Shown here: one piece after another, positions 10,500-21,149 of the stretch
Layout of the letters: the number at the start of each line of letters is the position of its first letter
Position numbering within the stretch: the stretch's first letter is position 1
Assembly (NCBI RefSeq): GCF_019393635.1
Contig: NC_057861.1
Coordinates: forward strand, 57,177,532-57,241,531
Length of the DNA: 64,000 nucleotides
Direction of reading: 5' to 3'
From: Dromiciops gliroides
Lineage: Eukaryota > Chordata > Mammalia > Microbiotheria > Microbiotheriidae
Position numbers and translations under genes: made by a program
The notes under the pieces: generated by a model
The model's input: the letters and a program-made list of their open reading frames with translations, nothing else
Databases searched by the model: none
Told to the model about the DNA's origin: nothing

Positions 10500-10900
10500 A
10501 TCAAAGAATACAGATTCAGATCCTATCTCTAATACCTTAACTTCCTCCTTGGGCCTCAGTTTCCTTATCTGTAAAATAAAGAGTTGAGATTAAAAAAAGG
10601 AGTTGAGGCCCCATGCCGATGTTTTTTAAAAATCAAATTTAACTTTTTAAACTTGACTATTTTAACTGTTCCCCTTTCATTTGTTTGCTAAGAAAAATAT
10701 ATTACTTGATCCTTAAAGCCCAAAGCCAATGCCATTTCTTCTAAGGTCCCTTCCAAATGTAGTTTTATGATCCTAGATCTGGTCTTTGGAACCAGAGATC
10801 TTGGGTTCCAGTCCTACCCCTACCCCTATCCTACCTTGGACCATGGCTTAGCCCCTCCAGCTATGATTTCCTCATCATGACATACTCTGAGAAAGGTTGG
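10500..10900 (+). mobile_element. Two worn MIR fragments
   Basis: TTGGGCCTCAGTTTCCTTAT near 10551 and a second head-to-CORE remnant from 10780 to 10900. Confidence 0.5.
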
Positions 10901-10922
10901 ACTTGCCCTTTAAAATCTCTAG

Positions 10923-11072
10923 AGGGCAGCTAGGTGGCGCAGTGGATAAAGCACCGGCCCTGGATTCAGGAGGACCTGAGTTCAAATCTGACCTCAGACA
11001 CTTGACACTTACTAGCTGTGTGACCCTGGCAAGTCACTTAACCCTCATTGCCCCGAACCCCCCCCAAAAAAA
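10923..11072 (+). mobile_element. WSINE-like CORE-SINE
   Basis: Complete copy with target duplication AAAATCTCT on both sides and a C-rich tail. Confidence 0.92.
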
Positions 11073-11084
11073 TCTCTGGTCCTA

Positions 11085-11420
11085 CAACCCATTGCCACGG
11101 CCTTGCTCACAATCTTCAGGGTCTCCCTATTGCCAGCTGACCCCTGCCTACCTTTCCTCACCTTCCACCTTCCTGAAAGCCTCAGCTCAAATGCCACTCT
11201 CTGCAAGAGGCTGTCTTGTGGGCCTCTTCCTCTCCCATGAGCCTCCATGGGCTCTGTATGGGTTTTGTCTATACTTAGTCATTCACATCAATCAATCAAC
11301 TTTTATTAAACACCTGCTTTGTGCCAGGCATTGTGATAAGTCCCCGGGATACAAAAAGAAATAAAAGACAATTCCTGCCCTCAAGGAGCTTACAATTTAA
11401 TGGGGGAGATAACAGGCTAA
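11085..11420 (+). mobile_element. L2-type 3' region fragments
   Basis: CCTCAGCTCAAATGCCACTC (L2 C-terminal phrase) followed by TTTGTGCCAGGCATTGTGAT and CCCTCAAGGAGCTTACAATT. Confidence 0.6.
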
Positions 11421-11439
11421 CAAATATCTAGGAAGCAGG

Positions 11440-11655
11440 ATAAATTTGTCATTTAGGTCTTGTCTGGCTCTTTGTGACTCCATCTGGAGTTTTCTTGGCA
11501 AATATACTGGAATAGTCTGCCATTTCCTCCTCCAGCTCATTTTATGGATGAGGAAACTGAGGCAAACAGAGTTAAGTGACTTGCCCAGAGTCACACAGCT
11601 AGCAAGTGCCTGAGACTGAATTTGAACTCATGAAGATGAGTCTTCCTGATTCCAA
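11440..11655 (-). mobile_element. MAR1-like SINE, antisense
   Basis: CTCTTTGTGACTCCATCTGG, TTTTCTTGGCAAATATACTG, GAGGAAACTGAGGCAAACAG. Confidence 0.88.
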
Positions 11656-11689
11656 GTACCTAGTGGCCCCCAAAGGAAAAATAGGAAAT

Positions 11690-11860
11690 CATTGAGAGAG
11701 GGAAGTCACTAGAATTAAGAGAGGTTGGGAAAGGCTTCCTGTTGAAGGTGGGATTTTAGTTGGGACTTCTTTGAAGCCAGGGAAGGCAGCAGATGGAGTG
11801 GAGGAGGGAAAAGGTTCCAGACATGGGGGACAGCCAGAGAAAATGCCGGGAGACCACTGA
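11690..11860 (-). mobile_element. L2-type ORF2 C-terminal fragment, antisense
   Basis: GGTGGGATTTTAGTTGGGAC and GTTCCAGACATGGGGGACAG match the same module at 1060-1145. Confidence 0.65.
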
Positions 11861-11879
11861 GCTCCATGGGCGCAGGAAC

Positions 11880-12265
11880 CATTGTTGCCTTTCTTCACAC
11901 TGGTTCCCAAGCCCTTAGCACCATGTCTACTGCATGGTAAACATTTACTAAGTACTCGTGGACTGCTGGCCTGAATTTGAGGCTTTTTATTACTCCCCTC
12001 CATTTAGTCTGTGCTCCCATTAAACATACCATGCCCCCCTCTCCTGCCTCCCAGCCTTTGCTTCTGTTCTTCCCTATGCCTGGCATGCCCTCCTTCCTCC
12101 ATTTCAGCCATGCCTTAAAGCCCAAAGCCAATGCCGCCTCCTCCTGGAAGACTTCCCTGATCTCTCTGGTTGATAACCAGCTTTCCTCTCAGACCTCATA
12201 GACTGCCTGCCATTCCTCTCTTGTACTTCTGATGCCATCTTGAGTATGATAATTATCTGTACTCG
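11880..12265 (+). mobile_element. L2-type 3' fragments, sense
   Basis: CCTATGCCTGGCATGCCCTC, TCCTGGAAGACTTCCCTGAT and downstream text are the plus-strand version of the L2 C-terminal and 3' UTR module. Confidence 0.65.
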
Positions 12266-12267
12266 TG

Positions 12268-12415
12268 TCTTTTTTTTTTTTGTGAGGCAATGAGGGTTAA
12301 GTGACTTGCCCAAGGTCACACAGCTAGTAAGTGTCAAGTGTCTGAGGCCAGATTTGAACTCAGGTCCTGAATCCAGGGCCAGTGCTTCATCCATTGTGCC
12401 ACCTAGCTGCCCCCT
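12268..12415 (-). mobile_element. WSINE-like CORE-SINE, antisense
   Basis: Poly-T start. A short deletion (CAGGTCCTGAATCC) removes about 4 bp of the head. Probable target duplication CTGTACTCGTGTCTT and CTGTGCTTGTGTCTT. Confidence 0.92.
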
Positions 12416-12429
12416 GTGCTTGTGTCTTA

Positions 12430-12670
12430 ATAAGCACTTGACCCTTACCCAGTGTCTTCAGATTTGCAAAGTGCTGTACACATGCATTCACAGTCTCATT
12501 TCATCCTCACAACTCTGTGAGGCAGTTGCTATAGGCATCATTAGTTCCATTTTGAAAAATGAGGAAACTGAGGCTTAGAGAATTGAGTCTAGACTCACAC
12601 TCTGGTAAAGGTCAAAGGTGGGATTTTGGACCCTGGTCTCCCTGACTCCAAGTCCAGCATTCTGACCACT
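12430..12670 (-). mobile_element. MIR/THER-type SINE, antisense
   Basis: TTTGCAAAGTGCTGTACACA, TCCTCACAACTCTGTGAGGC, GAGGAAACTGAGGCTTAGAG. Confidence 0.75.
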
Positions 12671-12739
12671 CTATATTATGATGTCTGCTTGTCCCCCTAC
12701 CAAAATATGACCTTTCTGGTGTCAGGGATGGAGGCAAGA

Positions 12740-12935
12740 TCTGGAACTGGGAGGGATTTCAGAGTCCATTTACTGATCAACCCCCTGATTTCACATGTGA
12801 GGAAACCAGGGCTCTTCATGGTTAAGGGATGTACCCAAGGTCACATAGCTAGTAAATAACAGAGTTGAGAATGGAACCCAAGTCCTCTGACACCAACTTC
12901 AGAACTCTTGCCATTGTACTTGGCTGCCCCCTACA
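12740..12935 (-). mobile_element. Ancient SINE-type fragment
   Basis: GATTTCACATGTGAGGAAAC, CCCAAGGTCACATAGCTAGT. Confidence 0.5.
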
Positions 12936-13004
12936 AAGTTTTGGGTCCACTTTGTATCCCCCTCAGTCTTTTGCTCTTTTCTGGGATAGGGACTCAATGA
13001 ATGT

Positions 13005-13165
13005 TTGTGGGATGAATGAATGAACGAATGAATGCTAAATGAATGAATGAGTGAATGAATGTTTGTTGAATGAATGAAAAAAGTAAAGGAATGAATGTTT
13101 GTTGGAGGAATGAATGAGTGAGTGAATGAATGAATGAATGAATGTTTGTGGAAGGAATAGATGAA
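13005..13165 (+). repeat. (TGAA)n tetranucleotide-rich tract
   Basis: Imperfect TGAATGAATGAA runs broken by three copies of AATGTTTGT(T/G)G, so a higher-order unit may exist. Confidence 0.9.
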
Positions 13166-13459
13166 TAAGGAATGGAACTTCTAACCCAGAGGTTTTGCCA
13201 GCCAGCTCCCTGGCCAGCACAGTAACCAGGGCTTCCTGGGGTGTTGGCTTCTTAATGATGGACAGGACTTGAAGCTGTCCCATAGCTCTTAGTCAGCATG
13301 CATTAAAGGTTCCCAGCTGGGTAGGCAGTGCCATTGTTCTTATCTCCAGGGAGCTCAGTGGACATGCCCAAATCAAGTCCAGAGCCAGGCCCTGTCTCAC
13401 TGTGCCATGGTGTTATGTTGAGGCCTGCTGTTCTTTATTGGGCCCTGACCCAACCCAAT

Positions 13460-13570
13460 CCACCAAGTATTCAATATGGACCTACTATGTGCCAGGCACT
13501 GGGGATACAAGCCCAAATGTAAAAAGCCTTTGCCCTCAAGGAGTTTACATTCTACTAGGGGAATCAAATA
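13460..13570 (+). mobile_element. Ancient LINE-tail type repeat
   Basis: CTACTATGTGCCAGGCACTG, then CCCTCAAGGAGTTTACATTC. Confidence 0.55.
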
Positions 13571-13609
13571 GTGACACTAATAAGGAAATACATCATGATT
13601 TGGAGGAGG

Positions 13610-13850
13610 AGGTAGCTAAGGGACAAAGGAGATAGAGTGCCACACAGGAAGACCTGAGTTCAAGTCTTCCTTCACTCACTTAACAGCTGTATGACCCCGG
13701 GCAAATCACTTCACCTGCCTCAGTTTCCTCATCCATGAAATGGATGGTAATAATAACCCATATCTCACAGGGTTGTTGTGCAGATCAAATTAGATGATAT
13801 ACCCATATATTATCTATATAAATGCTAGTTATTGTACTTATGAGGGAGAG
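13610..13850 (+). mobile_element. THER1/MIR-type SINE
   Basis: CAGCTGTATGACCCCGGGCA, CCTCAGTTTCCTCATCCATG, CACAGGGTTGTTGTGCAGAT. Confidence 0.8.
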
Positions 13851-13894
13851 AACATTGGGAGGGGGAGATTAGGAAAGGTTCCTCATGGAATTAT

Positions 13895-14095
13895 ACATAG
13901 GACCATAGCTTTTAGAGCTAGAAGGAACCCCATCTAATTCCAACTCCACCTCACTTTACAGATGGTGAAACTGAGGCAGCCTCAGAGTTCAAGTGACTTG
14001 CTTAAGGCCACAAGGACAGTGAGCTGAACAGGTAGGGTTTGAACTCTGTGCCTCTAACTCCAAATCAATGCCCATTCATCACACTGCATCACAGT
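13895..14095 (-). mobile_element. Ancient SINE-type repeat
   Basis: Module CTCACTTTACAGATGGTGAA, GACTTGCTTAAGGCCACAAG, also seen at 30140, 43895 and 48040. Confidence 0.5.
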
Positions 14096-14113
14096 GCCTT
14101 CCCAAGAAGGCTG

Positions 14114-14114
<1 letters not shown>

Positions 14115-14173
<59 letters not shown>
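14115..14173 (+). repeat. (CT)n microsatellite
   Basis: About 29 uninterrupted CT units. Confidence 0.98.
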
Positions 14174-14175
<2 letters not shown>

Positions 14176-14660
14176 GTCCCCTTTCTCCTTCTGCCTCTGC
14201 TGACATCATCTCCCAATGCCTCATCCAAGTGTGGAGGTGACCCTGGGCTCTTGAAGGCTATGCCAGCTGAGCGCATCATCTGGCAGTGTCTACCAAGCCA
14301 GGAAGGCCCATCCCACCAGCAGCAGACAGTGACACGTTCTGTCATTAGAGTTCCATCCTGTCTAAGGGCAGAAAAACATTCCACTGGAAGACTGGACACC
14401 AGGTAAAGGAGCTTGCTTTGTGACCCGGAAATTCATGAAAATCTCCCTTTGAGGCATGGAGGTTGTAGGGACCTGCATCATGGGAGAGACTATGGGTGAA
14501 GCCCCTGACCTAACTCCCTCCTATCTTTCCAGTCTTCTTTCTTTCTCTCCTCCTGGCCTTTTCATGAATAAGACGCTCTATATCTCAGCTTTGGGAATTT
14601 TCTCAGACTGTCCCCCCATGCCCAGGATGTTCGACCTTCTCATTTCTAGCTACTAGCTCC
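14174..14660. other. Unassigned intergenic DNA
   Basis: No recognised repeat or coding signal until an L2-like C-terminal phrase near 14680. Confidence 0.4.
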
Positions 14661-15115
14661 CCTCGATTCTTTCAAGTACCAGTTTGAATCTTCCATCTTC
14701 TATAGGAAGCCTTCCCCCAACCTCCCCTTTTTTGGGGGGGGAGGCAATGAGGGTTAAGTGACTTGCCCAGGGTCACACAGCTAGTAAGTGTCAAGTGTGT
14801 GAGGCTGGATTTGAACTCAGGTCCTCCTGAATCCAGGGCCAGTGCTTTATCCACTGCTCCACCTAGCTGACCCCTCCCCAACCCCTTTTAATTCTAGAGT
14901 TTTCTCTTTGTTAATTATTTCCTATTTAGCCTGTCTAGAGTTTGGATATCTTTATTTTTTTTAAATTATGGATATCTTTATTGATATGTTGCCACCTCCA
15001 TTAGATTGTGAGCTTATTGTGGGCAGGGACTGTCTTTTGCCTCTTTTGTATCCCCAGTGCTTAGCAAAGTGCCTGGCACATAGTAGGTGCTTAATAAATG
15101 CTTATTGGTTGACCA
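14660..15115 (+). mobile_element. L2-type 3' end interrupted by a SINE
   Basis: TTCTATAGGAAGCCTTCCCC before the SINE; ATTAGATTGTGAGCTTATTG, then TGTATCCCCAGTGCTTAGCA and TTAATAAATGCTTATTGGTT after it. Confidence 0.7.
14729..14873 (-). mobile_element. WSINE-like CORE-SINE, antisense
   Basis: CAATGAGGGTTAAGTGACTT through TCCACCTAGCTGACC, with a G-run replacing part of the poly-T. CCCCAACC(C/T)CC flanks both sides. Confidence 0.92.
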
Positions 15116-15402
15116 ATTGAAAGTATGTGTGTTTGGAAGTGACCATTCTCCCTTTGACTTCAGTGTCCCCTTTGACTCTTTACTCTCCCTCACCTCCCAT
15201 TACAATTCAATTCAACAAACAAATTTATTCAGTGCCCACTTGGCAGCTGGACAAATATAGGCCTTGCCCTCAGGGATGTAACATGTGCACAAGTAAGTAC
15301 AGGGGAGGGAGAATGTCATCTTCATCTCTCCTCCCAGCTCAGTTGAGAGAGTCAAAGAATGTGATCAGAAAGTATTAGTGAGGTGTTAAAGTGACTGTAA
15401 TA

Positions 15403-15548
15403 AGGCAGCTAGGTGGCGCAGTGGATAAAGCACCGGCCCTGGATTCAGGAGTACCTGAGTTCAAATCCGGCCTCAGACACTTGACACTTACTAGCTGTGT
15501 GACCCTGGGCAAGTCACTTAACCCCCATTGCCCCGCAAAAATAAAAAT
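15403..15548 (+). mobile_element. WSINE-like CORE-SINE
   Basis: 16-bp target duplication AAAGTGACTGTAATAA at 15387-15402 and 15549-15564; a clear young insertion. Confidence 0.95.
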
Positions 15549-16119
15549 AAAGTGACTGTAATAAAGACATCTAAGCACTAGTTGATCATGGTATCTGTGA
15601 GTAACTTGACTAGAGACACCTCATCTAATAGTCTGAGGGTTGGAGATAAGGCCTATGGAAGAAGGAATTTCTCTCTTCTCCCCCTGCATATTGGCCTTAT
15701 AACTTTGAATGGAAACAATTGGACCAGTGGGAGACACTGCATTCATCAGGGAGCAGAGTTATCCCTGAGTTGATAAAGCACACAGACAGATGGGCAGTCT
15801 ACCTAAGACAGAGATAGACACAAAGGGACAGCCACACAATAAAAGTAGCAACTTCAAGAGAAGAAGAGAGAGTCAAACTAAGGAGAGGATCCTGAGAGCC
15901 CAGCTGAGCAGCCCTCTCAGCAGAGGTGTGCTGCACCCAAGGGAGCTGTGTGGGGATTGTATAAAGAGAAAAGGAATTCTATTTGGATGCTGATTGGACC
16001 GTACTATTTCTTCTGTTTTTGGTACTGTTGTTTTCCTTTTTTGAGGTTTTTCCTTTTTGCTCTGATTCTTCTCTTATAACATGACTAATGCAGAAATATG
16101 CTTAATGTTATTTTATATA

Positions 16120-16153
<34 letters not shown>

Positions 16154-16204
16154 AAACATATCAGATTACCTGCTGTCTAGGGGAGGGGGGAGGGAGGGAG
16201 AAAA

Positions 16205-16480
16205 TTAAAAAAAATTTTTTTTATTGAATAGAATTTTATTTTCCAAAATACATGTAAAAACAAATTTTAACATCAATTAAAAAAAATTGTGTTCCAACTT
16301 CTCTTCCTCCTCCATTCCCACCCCCCACCCACTAGAACTCAAGCATTTCAAAATAAGTTATACATGAGTAGTCATGGAAAACATTCCCACATTAGCTAGG
16401 TTGTGAGAGAAAACAGTCAAAAAACCCCCCAAACTTCAGATTGAGGAATTGTCAAAGAGGAACAAAAAAAATTTTTTAAT
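16205..16480 (-). mobile_element. Antisense retroposon 3' end
   Basis: Reversed phrases TAGAATTTTATTTTCCAAAA, TACATGTAAAAACAAATTTT and TGTTCCAACTTCTCTTCC correspond to an L1-type 3' terminus on the minus strand. Confidence 0.55.
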
Positions 16481-16490
16481 GTGTTTCCAG

Positions 16491-16643
16491 GGGCAGCTAG
16501 GTGGGACAGTGGATAGAGCACCGGCCCTGGAGTCAGGAGCATCCCAGCTCAAATCCGGCCCCAGACACTCAACACCCACCAGCTGTGTGACCCCGGGGAA
16601 GCCACTCAACCCCAATTGCCTCACCAAAAAAAAAAAAAAAAAA
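16491..16643 (+). mobile_element. WSINE-like CORE-SINE
   Basis: Has C-shifted variants in the CORE region (CAACACCCACCAGCTGTGTG, GACCCCGGGGAAGCCACTCA), unlike most copies here. Confidence 0.9.
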
Positions 16644-16726
16644 GGGAGAAAAATTTGAAATTCGAAATCTTATATAAACAAATGTTGAAAACTATCTCTA
16701 CATGTAACTGGAAAATAATAAAATAC

Positions 16727-16880
16727 TTTGTGTGTGTGTGTGTATGTGAGGCAATTGGGGTTGAGTGACTTGCCCAGGGTCACACAGCTAGTAAGTGTTA
16801 AGTGTCTGAGGTCAGATTTGAACTCAGGTCCTCCTGAATCCGGGGCCAGTGCTCTATCCACTGCGCCGCTTAGCTGCCCC
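16727..16880 (-). mobile_element. CORE-SINE, antisense, with a (TG)n tail
   Basis: The expected poly-T is replaced by TGTGTGTGTG at 16727-16745; ends GCGCCGCTTAGCTGCCCC. Confidence 0.9.
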
Positions 16881-16897
16881 TAAAGGCTACCTTATTA

Positions 16898-17052
16898 TTA
16901 TTATTTTTTTTTTTTTAGTGAGGCAATTGGGGTTAAGTGACTTGCCCAGGGTCACACAGCTTGTAAGTGTTAAATGTTTGAGATCGGATTTGAACTCAGG
17001 TACTCCTGACTCCAGGGCCAGTGCTCTATTCACTGTGCCATCTAGCTGCCCA
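16898..17052 (-). mobile_element. WSINE-like CORE-SINE, antisense
   Basis: Poly-T with TTATTATTATT start; ends GTGCCATCTAGCTGCCC. Nearly back to back with the copy at 16727. Confidence 0.92.
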
Positions 17053-17071
17053 TAAAATACTTTTATTAAAA

Positions 17072-17093
17072 AAAGAGAGAGAGAGAGAGAGAA
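17072..17093 (+). repeat. (GA)n tract
   Basis: GAGAGAGAGAGAGAGAGAGA run. Confidence 0.9.
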
Positions 17094-17099
17094 AAGGAA

Positions 17100-17500
17100 T
17101 TCTAGACCCTGCAATATTTGGAGCTGTGTCCTAAATGTGTGCTTCTCTACCATCCTAATTTAGATTTATATTCACTTTCCATGGATATTGTGTATTTTTA
17201 TGGTATAGTACACCCCTGGTTTATGGGAGGAATGACATATAGAAAATGTTTTTGCTATGTCATCTGAGTAAATGTCTCTACTAAGAACTCATTGTTAAAG
17301 GCTGACAGTTAATGGGAAGTACACTAATGGGAGCTTTTAAGTTATAAGTGTTATAGAAGTACAATATCACAGGGTTACCTCTAACCCCCTCCTTCCTTCT
17401 GGGATCCTAATCCTTGTGTAAGTTACAGGAAGTATCCTAGAGAGAGTGTTACTTAGGTCATTATAAAGTAATACTAATGTAATTTCAGGAGGAAGAGAGT
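17100..17500. other. Unassigned AT-rich DNA
   Basis: Contains TATGGTATAGTACACCCCTGGTT-type text without a recognised family; no coding signal. Confidence 0.35.
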
Positions 17501-17504
17501 ATAC

Positions 17505-17905
17505 TAACAAAGAAATAGAAACAAAGTAGATGCCCATCAGTCAGGAAATGGCCAGACATGTTGCGGTACATGAATGTTGTGGAATGTCACAACAAGAAAC
17601 AATGAACAAGAAGACTACAGAGAAACTTAAAAAGTTGATGTAAGGGGAAGGAAGGAAACATTTATACAATGACGATAACAATGTAACTGAGAGAACAAAA
17701 AAAATACACAACAAAATTGAATTATTGTTTAATGATAATGATCAAGTTTAGTCTAGAAGAATAGATGAGAAAATGTACCTGCCTCCTTTCCTCAAAGTGG
17801 TGGGGGACTATGGGTGCAGAAGATAGCATACACTTTAAGACTTGGTTGCTGTGTTGGCTAGCTTTGCTGAACTGTTTTTGCCTCTCTGCTGTGTCTTGTT
17901 CTTGA
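17505..17905 (+). mobile_element. L1-type 3' region
   Basis: GATGCCCATCAGTCAGGAAA, CAACAAGAAACAATGAACAA and CTTTGCTGAACTGTTTTTGC follow L1 3' order in this genome. Confidence 0.6.
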
Positions 17906-18175
17906 GGAAGGACACTGATCAGCTGAAGGCAGTCCAGAGGAGAGCAGTTGGGATCATGGAATATGAGGACCAGTTAAAGGACCTGGTGATATTCAGCCTG
18001 GAGAAAAGAAGGTTCTGGCTCATCATCTTCAAATATCTGAAGGGCCCGCAGGTGGAAGAAGGTACAAGTGTATTTTGTGAAGGCCCAGAGGGCGGAACTT
18101 TAAGTAAAGAGAAGACGCAGAAAGGCAGATTCTGGCTCAATACAAAGAAAAAGTTGCCTAACTATCAATGAGCTT
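17906..18175 (+). mobile_element. CR1/L3-type LINE, RT C-terminal fragment
   Basis: Plus-strand frame reads DTDQLKAVQRRAVGIM, then DLVIFSLEKRRFWLIIFKYL and PEGGTLSKEK, the CR1/L3 C-terminal signature (VQRRA, FSLEKRR, FKYLKG). Confidence 0.75.
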
Positions 18176-18195
18176 CCCATTAGTAGAAGTATTCA

Positions 18196-18610
18196 AGGGG
18201 CAAGGAGAGGACATAGTGGATAGAGTACTATACTTGGAATCAGGAAGATCTGAGTTCAAATCCTGTCTCAGACACTTACTAGCAGTGGGTTTTTTCCCCT
18301 TGTTGTTCAGTTTTGTCAGACTATCCATGACCCCATTTGAGGTTTTCTTGGCAAAGATACTGGAGCGGTTTGCCATTTCCTTTTCCAGCTCATTTTACAG
18401 ATGAGGAAACTGAGTCAAACAGGGTTAAGTGATTGTCCGGGGTCAGCCAGCTAATAAGTGTCTGAGGCTGGATTTGAACTCAAGAAGAGTATTCCTGACT
18501 CTAGGCCCCGCACTGTGCCACCTAGCTGCCCTTACTAGCAGGGTGACCCTGGGCAACTTATCCTCTGTCTGCTTCAGTTGTCTCATTTGTAAAATAGGGA
18601 TAATAATAGC
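18196..18610 (+). mobile_element. CORE-SINE split by an antisense MAR1-like SINE
   Basis: The outer sense copy is 18196-18287 plus 18531-18610. The inner antisense MAR1-like copy is about 18288-18530, with target duplication TTACTAGCAG at 18278-18287 and 18531-18540. Confidence 0.92.
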
Positions 18611-18611
18611 T

Positions 18612-18790
18612 GTTGTTGCTGTTGTTGTCGTCTGTCCTTCCTTCTCGAAGAGGACAGTGACTTTGGGTGATGTCTTGACTTGCAGTGAATTGGATTGAAG
18701 TGAGGGAGGGATATGCAAGGTCACCAGCCTCACTCTCTCCTCCAGAGCTGAGTCTGGTGGCAAGACATATCAGGACAACTGGAGATGGGC
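18612..18790 (+). repeat. Interspersed repeat of unknown class
   Basis: TTCTCGAAGAGGACAGTGAC, GACTTGCAGTGAATTGGATT and CTCACTCTCTCCTCCAGAGC; I recognise the text as repetitive in marsupials but cannot name the class. Confidence 0.45.
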
Positions 18791-18796
18791 CCCAAT

Positions 18797-18903
18797 TTTT
18801 GAGGCAATTGGGGTTAAGTGACTTGCTCAGGGTCACCCAGCTAGTAAGTATCTGAGGTGAGATTTGAACTAAAGTCCTACTGATTCTGTCACCTAGCTGC
18901 CCC
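18797..18903 (-). mobile_element. Internally deleted CORE-SINE, antisense
   Basis: Starts GAGGCAATTGGGGTTAAGTG and ends CTGTCACCTAGCTGCCC, about 40 bp short in the head. Confidence 0.88.
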
Positions 18904-19156
18904 TCATAATAGTGCACCCTACCTTAGAGAGCCAGATGACATATTTATAGTTTTAGCTATTCTTAGTCTCTTTATCAAACAAAATGATGAAATGAAGAAA
19001 CCTTCATTTCTAAACATGTCCTTCCCCCTCTCCTCTCTATTGAGCCAACCATTATGACAAAGAATAAAAAAGAGGGGAAATTCTTTCAGCAAAACAAACG
19101 AACTCGTTTTGTCAGCACATGCCAGGGGCCATCCTCCTTAGTAATAGTAGTGATAA

Positions 19157-19303
19157 GAGGGGCAACTAGGTGGCGAAGTAGATAAAGCACCAGCCCTGGA
19201 TTCAGGAGGACTTAAGTTCAAATCTGACCTCAGACACTTGACATTTAATAGCTGTGTGACTCTGGGCAAGTCACTTAACCCTCATTGCCCCACCAAAAAA
19301 AAA
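19157..19303 (+). mobile_element. WSINE-like CORE-SINE
   Basis: Target duplication AATAGTAGTGATA on both sides. Confidence 0.93.
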
Positions 19304-19319
19304 ATAGTAGTGATAGTAG

Positions 19320-19560
19320 GAGCTGCCATTTCCCTGACACTTTAAAGCTTGCAAAGCACTTTATGAGCCTTATCTCATTTGAACCTCATTAAAGACCCCA
19401 CAAGATCAGTATTGTAGATATCATTATCCTCATTTTATAGATGAAGAAACTCTGGAACAGAGAGGTCAAACAACTTGCTCAGGGTCACACAGCTGAATAA
19501 GGGTCAGAGGCTGAATCCTTCCCATTCCCAGTCACTGCCTCCTAACTGGTGTCCTTGCTT
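19320..19560 (-). mobile_element. MIR/THER-type SINE, antisense
   Basis: GCTTGCAAAGCACTTTATGA, TTTTATAGATGAAGAAACTC, GGGTCACACAGCTGAATAAG. Confidence 0.78.
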
Positions 19561-19594
19561 CTGTTCCTACTGCCATAGTCACCTTCCTTGTGAT

Positions 19595-19596
<2 letters not shown>

Positions 19597-19626
<30 letters not shown>
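19597..19626 (+). repeat. (AC)n microsatellite
   Basis: About 15 AC units. Confidence 0.97.
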
Positions 19627-19628
<2 letters not shown>

Positions 19629-19759
19629 CACACATCTAATTATATCACTTCTCTGCTCATTGCCCCCTCCCCTCCCCAGCTTCCCAACTGTGAGTTCCAT
19701 TAGGGCAGGCTTCACATCCTGGTCATTTTGGTATTTCCCTTACCCAGATCAGGCCTGGC

Positions 19760-20160
19760 ATAATATCAGGGCATACTAGAAGGAGTCCTAGATTTGGTGT
19801 CAGGAAACCTGGGCTGGCATTTTAGCTCCAGTACTTACTTGGCTGTGTGACCTTGGACAAGTCACTTGATCTATGTCAGCCTCCTTTTCCTCATCTGTAA
19901 AGTGGAGGAAATGATCCATACATTACCTTTCTCCACAGGTCGTTGTGGCTTTATGAAATAGCTTTAAAAAAAAAAAAAAAGGACCATAGATATAGCACCA
20001 GAAAGGGTCCTTCAATCTCGCCTGGTCCAAGCTGCATCCATCTTATAGATGAGGAAACTGAGGCCCTCCCAAAGGTCACGGCCATACAAGCAGGTACTTC
20101 AATGGCATATCCGGTATTTCAAACAGAGGCCCTGTGACTCCAGAGTTTTTCACTCTTTAG
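19760..20160 (+). mobile_element. MIR/THER-type SINE and ancient fragment
   Basis: GGCTGTGTGACCTTGGACAA, CCTCATCTGTAAAGTGGAGG, then a second module GATGAGGAAACTGAGGCCCT at 20050. Confidence 0.7.
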
Positions 20161-20199
20161 TCATTATTGACAGAATCTCCCAGCTAGAAGGGTGCTCAG

Positions 20200-20520
20200 G
20201 GGCCATCTAGTTCAATTCTCAAATGAACAGGAGTCCGGGCCCTCATGTGACCTATAACAGAAGGCATCCCCTTCCTCTCTGGGGTGGCTCTGTTAGGAAG
20301 CTCTTTGTGTCCTCCACCCCCCCCACCCCCCCTCTAGCTGCCAGCCTCCTCCCGGTTCTGCCCTCCAGGGCCCAGCAGAACAAGGCTAATTCTTCTTCCC
20401 AGTGACAGTCTTTCAAATAATTGGAGACAGTTCTGCTGCCCCCCCCCACTCCCGCCCCCCAGTCTCTCCTTCTCCAGGCTGATGGAGAGATGAAGGGTAG
20501 GCACAGGGAGGTTGCCGCTG
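20200..20520 (-). mobile_element. CR1/L3-type LINE 3' region, antisense
   Basis: GTGGCTCTGTTAGGAAGCTC, CTGCCCTCCAGGGCCCAGCA, CAGTCTTTCAAATAATTGGA and CTCCTTCTCCAGGCTGATGG follow the antisense order of CR1/L3. Confidence 0.65.
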
Positions 20521-21140
20521 ATTACCAAAGATGACAGGTGCACTCGAAGTGAATAAAAGATCTCTCTAGATCACGCCTTATTAAGGTGGGTGAATGTTTG
20601 TGGAACCGAAGGGGAGACCGGGAGGCTCAGGTGGGCCGCACTTTATTTATCTGGAGTCAGGAAGCGCCGGTCAGGGACTCCAATGTCAGAAGCGGAGGCA
20701 GGCGGAGAAAGGAGGGCACCCGCTCTGGTTTCCAACCACGTTCTCAGCCCCCCTCCTGGGGCATCACAGCCTCCAGCAGTTCAGCACGAAGCAGGAAAAA
20801 AAAGAGGGCTTGAAGCAATATTCAGATCGCCCTGAAGCTCCGGGTTCCAGAGAGCCTGTTACTAGGTGTCTTTGGAAGGGAGGGAAGATTTCCCCCTTAT
20901 TCCCTGTCTCAGGATCTCTGGGTTGGATGAGAGTGGGGAGCATGCGTCTCTCTTCACTGTCCGAAGTATAACCTTCACCCTGACTGACCCACTGGCACCG
21001 TCACAGATGGACTGGCATCTTGCTACCCTCTCCTTTGTGAGAAATGATTCTCAATGATGCTCAATATCCTTAGGGACCCAGAGATCTCTTTCTTAGTTCT
21101 TTCTCCCCACTACCCTCCCTCCAAAAAGCAGAGTTCTCTT
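20520..21140. other. Unique segment, moderately CpG-rich
   Basis: 20580-20850 has more CpG than its surroundings and no recognised repeat. Overlapping plus-strand frames up to 125 codons lack domain similarity. Possibly an enhancer or a non-coding exon; not resolvable. Confidence 0.35.
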
Positions 21141-21149
21141 TGAGAGAAT

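Larger units (their letters stand above)
15950..16725 (+). mobile_element. L1 3' end carrying two inserted retroposons
   Basis: ACATGACTAATGCAGAAATA, a GT/AT microsatellite (16118-16153) and CATATCAGATTACCTGCTGT. The L1 resumes at 16645 with TTTGAAATTCGAAATCTTAT and ends GGAAAATAATAAAATACTTT. Interrupted by an antisense retroposon end (16205-16480) and a SINE (16491-16643). Confidence 0.75.

Noticed and set aside
14068..14406. Ser-Leu repeat frame and its Arg-Glu antisense
   Set aside because: Both are translations of the (CT)n microsatellite.
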